From an uncultured Clostridia bacterium (GTDB lineage Bacteria; Bacillota; Clostridia; Christensenellales; Aristaeellaceae): a stretch of DNA of 10,439 bases. Numbering within the stretch: position 1 is the stretch's first letter; each line of letters starts with the position of its first letter. The position numbers and the translations under genes are program-made. The notes below the pieces were generated by a model. It saw only the letters and a list, made by a program, of their open reading frames with translations. It did not search any database and had not been told where the DNA came from. The stretch is taken from NCBI GenBank assembly GCA_947600345.1, contig CANQGC010000082.1, positions 1-10,439 of the forward strand, given 5' to 3'. Of this stretch, positions 8,572-10,439 are shown one piece after another.

Positions 8572-8598
8572 GCCAAGGAACCTGAGGTTCCTTGGCTT
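8570..8598. repeat. Palindrome 1 of the intergenic cluster
   Basis: A 13-bp perfect inverted repeat (8570-8582 with 8586-8598) has a loop of only 3 nt. One end touches the -35 box of the minus-strand promoter. It has no U tract and no gene reading into it, so it does not look like a plain terminator. It may be part of a dispersed intergenic repeat. Confidence 0.7.
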
Positions 8599-8618
8599 CT
8601 CCCTGCTGGAGAACGACC

Positions 8619-8649
8619 GGGCTTTGGCCTCGGAGCGAGGCCAAAGTCC
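8619..8649. repeat. Palindrome 2 of the intergenic cluster
   Basis: CTTTGGCCTCG (8622-8632) and CGAGGCCAAAG (8636-8646) form an 11-bp perfect stem with a 3-nt loop. It extends to 14 bp (8619-8632 with 8636-8649) if one G-T pair is allowed. It has the same style as palindrome 1: long stem, tiny loop, no T run. Confidence 0.7.
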
Positions 8650-8818
8650 CTCCTCCGTTCCCAATACCGCCTCGGTTCGCCTCGCAAACGTCCCGCAACA
8701 AACGAAGGCTTCCGCCCCTTGAATCTATGGGGGCAAAAGTCCGTCGAAGGCAGCTACCGCGAGCACTCATGCCTCCGTTCGGCGGAATCAAAATCCGAAT
8801 GAAGCTTCTCGGTCCGCA

Positions 8819-8859
8819 CAAAGAGACATCGACCGCCCTTCGCGGCCGATGTCTCTTTG
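8819..8859 (-). terminator. Hairpin, probable terminator of the Sel1/PG-binding gene
   Basis: A 13-bp perfect stem (8819-8831 with 8847-8859) carries an inner CCGC/GCGG stem after one mismatch. It lies 71 nt downstream of the minus-strand stop at 8931. Read on the minus strand the 3' arm ends CTCTTTG, a weak U tract. It fits termination of that gene, though it could equally belong to the palindromic intergenic element. Confidence 0.6.
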
Positions 8860-8930
8860 ATGGCGCCTCCTCTTGGGCAGCGCCTGCGCACATTTCGTCT
8901 CTTCTCGCCGGGCGAACCCTTGCGCGCGGG

Positions 8931-10025
8931 TCAGGTTTCCCTGGCTTCCCGGAGGATTTTCGTGAGCCTGGCAGCCGTCTCGGCGTTCAGCACGCCCGAC
9001 ACCGTCAGTCCGTTGTCCCGCTGGAACTGAGTGATGGCGGAGCGGGTCTTCTCCCCTGCGATGCCGTCCGGCGCTCCGCACTCATATCCGAGCTTGTTCA
9101 ACTCCTCCTGCGCCGCCTTGACGGCAGCCCTGGCGGTGATCTCCTCCGTCGAGCCGGCATCCTCTCCGAAATCTTCGATTCCTTCGGTTCCTTCGGGTTC
9201 TTCGACCTCCTCGATATCCCTGGCTTCTTCTTCATCGCCGGCCGCTTCGAAATCCGCGGAATCCTCAGCCTCCGCAGCCTCGTCCTCGCCCGGGGAAGCG
9301 CCGTTGACCTCGAGCTGCTCTTGAAGCGCGCCGCCTTCGGTCTGGCTTGCCTCCTCCATCGCGCCCTCCGTGGGCATCGCGGCCAGGCCGGCCTGCGCCA
9401 TGGCGCTGCCCTGATCCGCGGCCCTTTCGAGCCACTTCCGCGCCAACGCATAATCCTGATCCACAAAGACGCCGCCCATGTACGCCATTGCCAGATTGTA
9501 CTGCGCATCGGCATCGCCCTGCCTGTGGGCGCTTATGAACCAATCGAGCACCTGCGCGCAATCCTGCTCGAGCTTCGAATCCTCGGATATCTCCTCCAGC
9601 TTCTCCAGCGTGAACGCTGAATTCTCCTCATCTCCCTCGGCGGCCTTCATGTACCACTTGACGGATTGCTCTCGATCCTGCTTCGCACCGATGCCCTCCG
9701 CGTAGGCAAAGCCCAAATTGCCCTGCGCCAGGGCATCACCCTGCTCGGCGGCCCTGGTCCACCATGCCACACCTTCCTCGCGGTCCATCTCCACGCCGCT
9801 GCCATCGAAGTACAGCGAGCCCAGGTAGCACTGCGCCGGGGCGTAGCCTGCGGTCGCCGCAGGGGTGAGTTTTTTCAACGCCTCCTCGTAGTTGTTCTTG
9901 CTGTAGGCGGACAGGCCTTCCTGAAAGAGCCCCTCGACGTCTGCGCTTCCCTCGGCCACCGCGCAGCCAAAAATAAGCGCGACCGCCATTGCGATCGCCA
10001 GCAACTTTCGAATTGTGTGCTTCAT
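8931..10025 (-). CDS. Secreted Sel1-repeat protein with a C-terminal peptidoglycan-binding domain
   Basis: 364 residues from ATG at 10025; GGGAGGAAA (10031-10039) is the ribosome binding site, and the frame upstream of it is leader. Residues 1-24 are a Sec signal peptide almost identical in pattern to that of the gene at 7198-8448 (both MKH, then RK, AIAMA, FGCA). Helical Sel1-like repeats follow: about 60-95, 96-131, a degenerate unit 132-169, 170-205 and a partial one from 206. They carry the typical A-x-x-x-L-G/A-x-x-Y and W-x-x-R/K-A-A spacing. Such repeats are protein-interaction scaffolds. A long Glu/Asp-rich linker (about 218-298) leads to PG_binding_1 (about 303-358; GYECGAPDGIAG, TQFQRDNGL). 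It is likely exported and wall-bound, presenting an interaction surface; the partner is unknown. It has its own promoter and an unusual leader. Confidence 0.87.
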   Translation of the reverse strand: MKHTIRKLLAIAMAVALIFGCAVAEGSADVEGLFQEGLSAYSKNNYEEALKKLTPAATAGYAPAQCYLGSLYFDGSGVEMDREEGVAWWTRAAEQGDALAQGNLGFAYAEGIGAKQDREQSVKWYMKAAEGDEENSAFTLEKLEEISEDSKLEQDCAQVLDWFISAHRQGDADAQYNLAMAYMGGVFVDQDYALARKWLERAADQGSAMAQAGLAAMPTEGAMEEASQTEGGALQEQLEVNGASPGEDEAAEAEDSADFEAAGDEEEARDIEEVEEPEGTEGIEDFGEDAGSTEEITARAAVKAAQEELNKLGYECGAPDGIAGEKTRSAITQFQRDNGLTVSGVLNAETAARLTKILREARET

Positions 10026-10030
10026 GTCCC

Positions 10031-10065
10031 TTTCCTCCCGTTCTTCGCTGAGTTCCGGGAGAAAA
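10031..10065 (-). promoter_or_regulatory. Hairpin sequestering the Shine-Dalgarno of the Sel1/PG-binding gene
   Basis: On the transcript, UUUUCUCCCG (10065-10056) can pair with CGGGAGGAAA (10040-10031) over 10 bp, with one G-U wobble and a 15-nt loop. The 3' arm contains the whole Shine-Dalgarno and the ATG follows after 5 nt. Compared with the equivalent hairpin at 8453-8486, one pair is A-U here and G-C there, and another is G-U here and G-C there, so pairing is kept while bases change. Confidence 0.5.
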
Positions 10066-10081
10066 TGCTCTTGAAATAACA

Positions 10082-10091
10082 CCCCCCCCCC
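10082..10091 (-). repeat. Ten-G homopolymer tract in the leader of the Sel1/PG-binding gene
   Basis: Ten consecutive G in the transcript, again inside CTCCT-G10-TG, about 20 nt after the predicted start and 56 nt before the ATG. It is the second copy of the motif seen at 8495-8504, while the sequence on both sides has diverged. Confidence 0.9.
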
Positions 10092-10117
10092 AGGAGGTAT
10101 CTGCGACTGATGAGAAT

Positions 10118-10146
10118 ATTTTACATTCGTTTCATGTTTCTGTCAA
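10118..10146 (-). promoter_or_regulatory. Sigma-A promoter of the Sel1/PG-binding gene
   Basis: On the minus strand, TTGACA (10141-10146), 17 nt and TAAAAT (10118-10123) make a near-consensus promoter starting near 10111, with a leader of about 86 nt. The 20 nt upstream are A/T tracts resembling an UP element. It starts just after the tuf terminator. Confidence 0.82.
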
Positions 10147-10169
10147 GGTTTTTTTCAAAATTTCAAGCA

Positions 10170-10204
10170 CACAAAATAGCTGCGGGGGAAGTTCCCCCGC
10201 AGCT
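10170..10204 (-). terminator. Rho-independent terminator of tuf
   Basis: A 13-bp perfect inverted repeat (10178-10190 with 10192-10204; effective loop about 5 nt) begins 15 nt after the tuf stop. On the minus strand it is followed by TATTTTG. The GC-rich stem and U-rich tail are classical. Confidence 0.85.
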
Positions 10205-10219
10205 TCGGAAATATCTGAA

Positions 10220-10439
10220 TCACTCGATGATCTTGGTGACGACGCCGGAACCCACCGTGCGGCCGCCTTCGCGGATAGCGAAGCGGAGGCCTTCCTCGCA
10301 GGCAATGGGGGTGATCAGTTCGATCTCCATGTCGATGTTGTCACCGGGCATCACCATCTCAACGCCCGCCGGCAGCTTGATGTTGCCGGTAACGTCCGTG
10401 GTGCGGAAGTAGAACTGCGGGCGATAGCCGTTGAAGAAC
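10220..10439 (-). CDS. tuf: Elongation factor Tu, C-terminal 72 residues (runs off right edge)
   Basis: The visible frame encodes the end of EF-Tu domain III: FFNGYRPQFYFRTTDVTG, the MPGDNIDMEIEL stretch, then FAIREGGRTVGSGVV and the terminal K-I-I-E. These are nearly invariant in bacterial EF-Tu, the GTPase that delivers aminoacyl-tRNA to the ribosome. The stop is at 10220-10222, and the N-terminal portion lies outside the window. Nothing in the visible part is truncated or altered, and a terminator follows directly, so tuf is the last gene of its transcript. Confidence 0.97.
   Translation of the reverse strand, partial: FFNGYRPQFYFRTTDVTGNIKLPAGVEMVMPGDNIDMEIELITPIACEEGLRFAIREGGRTVGSGVVTKIIE

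Larger units (their letters stand above)
8599..8930. other. Non-coding stretch between the two secreted-protein genes
   Basis: About 330 bp with no convincing gene on either strand. Open frames crossing it have no ribosome binding site and are extensions of neighbours or shadows. It holds two further palindromes (8619-8649 and 8819-8859). The part between them (about 8650-8818) shows only short, weak repeats. The density of perfect stems suggests an intergenic repeat element, but I cannot confirm other copies from one window. Confidence 0.55.

Noticed and set aside
8570..8860. CRISPR array or insertion-sequence remnant
   Set aside because: The palindromes differ in sequence from one another with no regular spacers, and no transposase fragment or target-site duplication is visible.
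8592..9620. Plus-strand 342-codon frame across the intergenic palindromes and the Sel1 gene
   Set aside because: Its composition is Arg/Leu-rich with no ribosome binding site, and it is antisense to a clear Sel1/PG_binding_1 protein.
10092..10412. Plus-strand frame starting at ATG 10110 with an AGGAGGT-like site (10092-10098) after the C tract
   Set aside because: Its 100 codons run antisense through the tuf terminator and the certain EF-Tu C-terminus, and the product has no recognisable family features. The AGGAGG is the complement of the CCTCCT block in the minus-strand leader.

Overview
The window looks like a chromosomal segment of a high-GC Firmicute, probably a gut-type Clostridia lineage. 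This rests on three things: the C-terminus of a Firmicutes-like EF-Tu, very consensus-like sigma-A promoters (TTGACA, 17-nt spacer, TATAAT-like) with AGGAGG-type ribosome binding sites, and envelope protein families (DHHW/AlgX-like, GldG-like, DUF4340, PG_binding_1) that are common there. The taxonomic placement is inference; no rRNA or species marker is present.

Layout, left to right. (1) 1-842, minus strand: the N-terminal 280 residues of a membrane-anchored DHHW/AlgX-like SGNH-fold protein, running off the left edge, with its own strong promoter at 899-927. (2) 1068-5759, plus strand: a four-gene operon made of an ABC ATPase, an ABC-2 permease, a GldG-like membrane-anchored extracellular protein and a DUF4340 protein. 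All three internal junctions are ATGA stop/start overlaps, so the genes are probably translationally coupled and act as one envelope ABC complex. A hairpin terminator follows at 5793-5825. (3) 5955-7127, plus strand: a monocistronic PatB/MalY-type PLP-dependent C-S lyase with its own promoter and terminator. (4) 7198-10025, minus strand: two separately promoted paralogous secreted proteins. They share the signal peptide and a C-terminal PG_binding_1 domain but have unrelated middles: duplicated Ig-like beta domains in one, Sel1 repeats in the other. A roughly 330-bp non-coding stretch rich in palindromes separates them. (5) 10220-10439, minus strand: the last 72 residues of EF-Tu (tuf) with a strong terminator.

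The most unusual signal lies in the leaders of the two secreted paralogues. Each has a near-perfect promoter and an untranslated leader of about 86-88 nt. Each leader carries a run of exactly ten G (read on the coding strand) flanked by CTCCT and TG, and then a hairpin whose 3' arm is the Shine-Dalgarno sequence. The hairpin arms differ between the two genes but pairing is kept, including one A-U/G-C exchange. The all-pyrimidine anti-SD arm could also pair with the G tract, so G-tract length could tune translation. No such element is known to me; this is a hypothesis from sequence only.

No tRNA, rRNA, CRISPR array, transposase or phage gene is visible.
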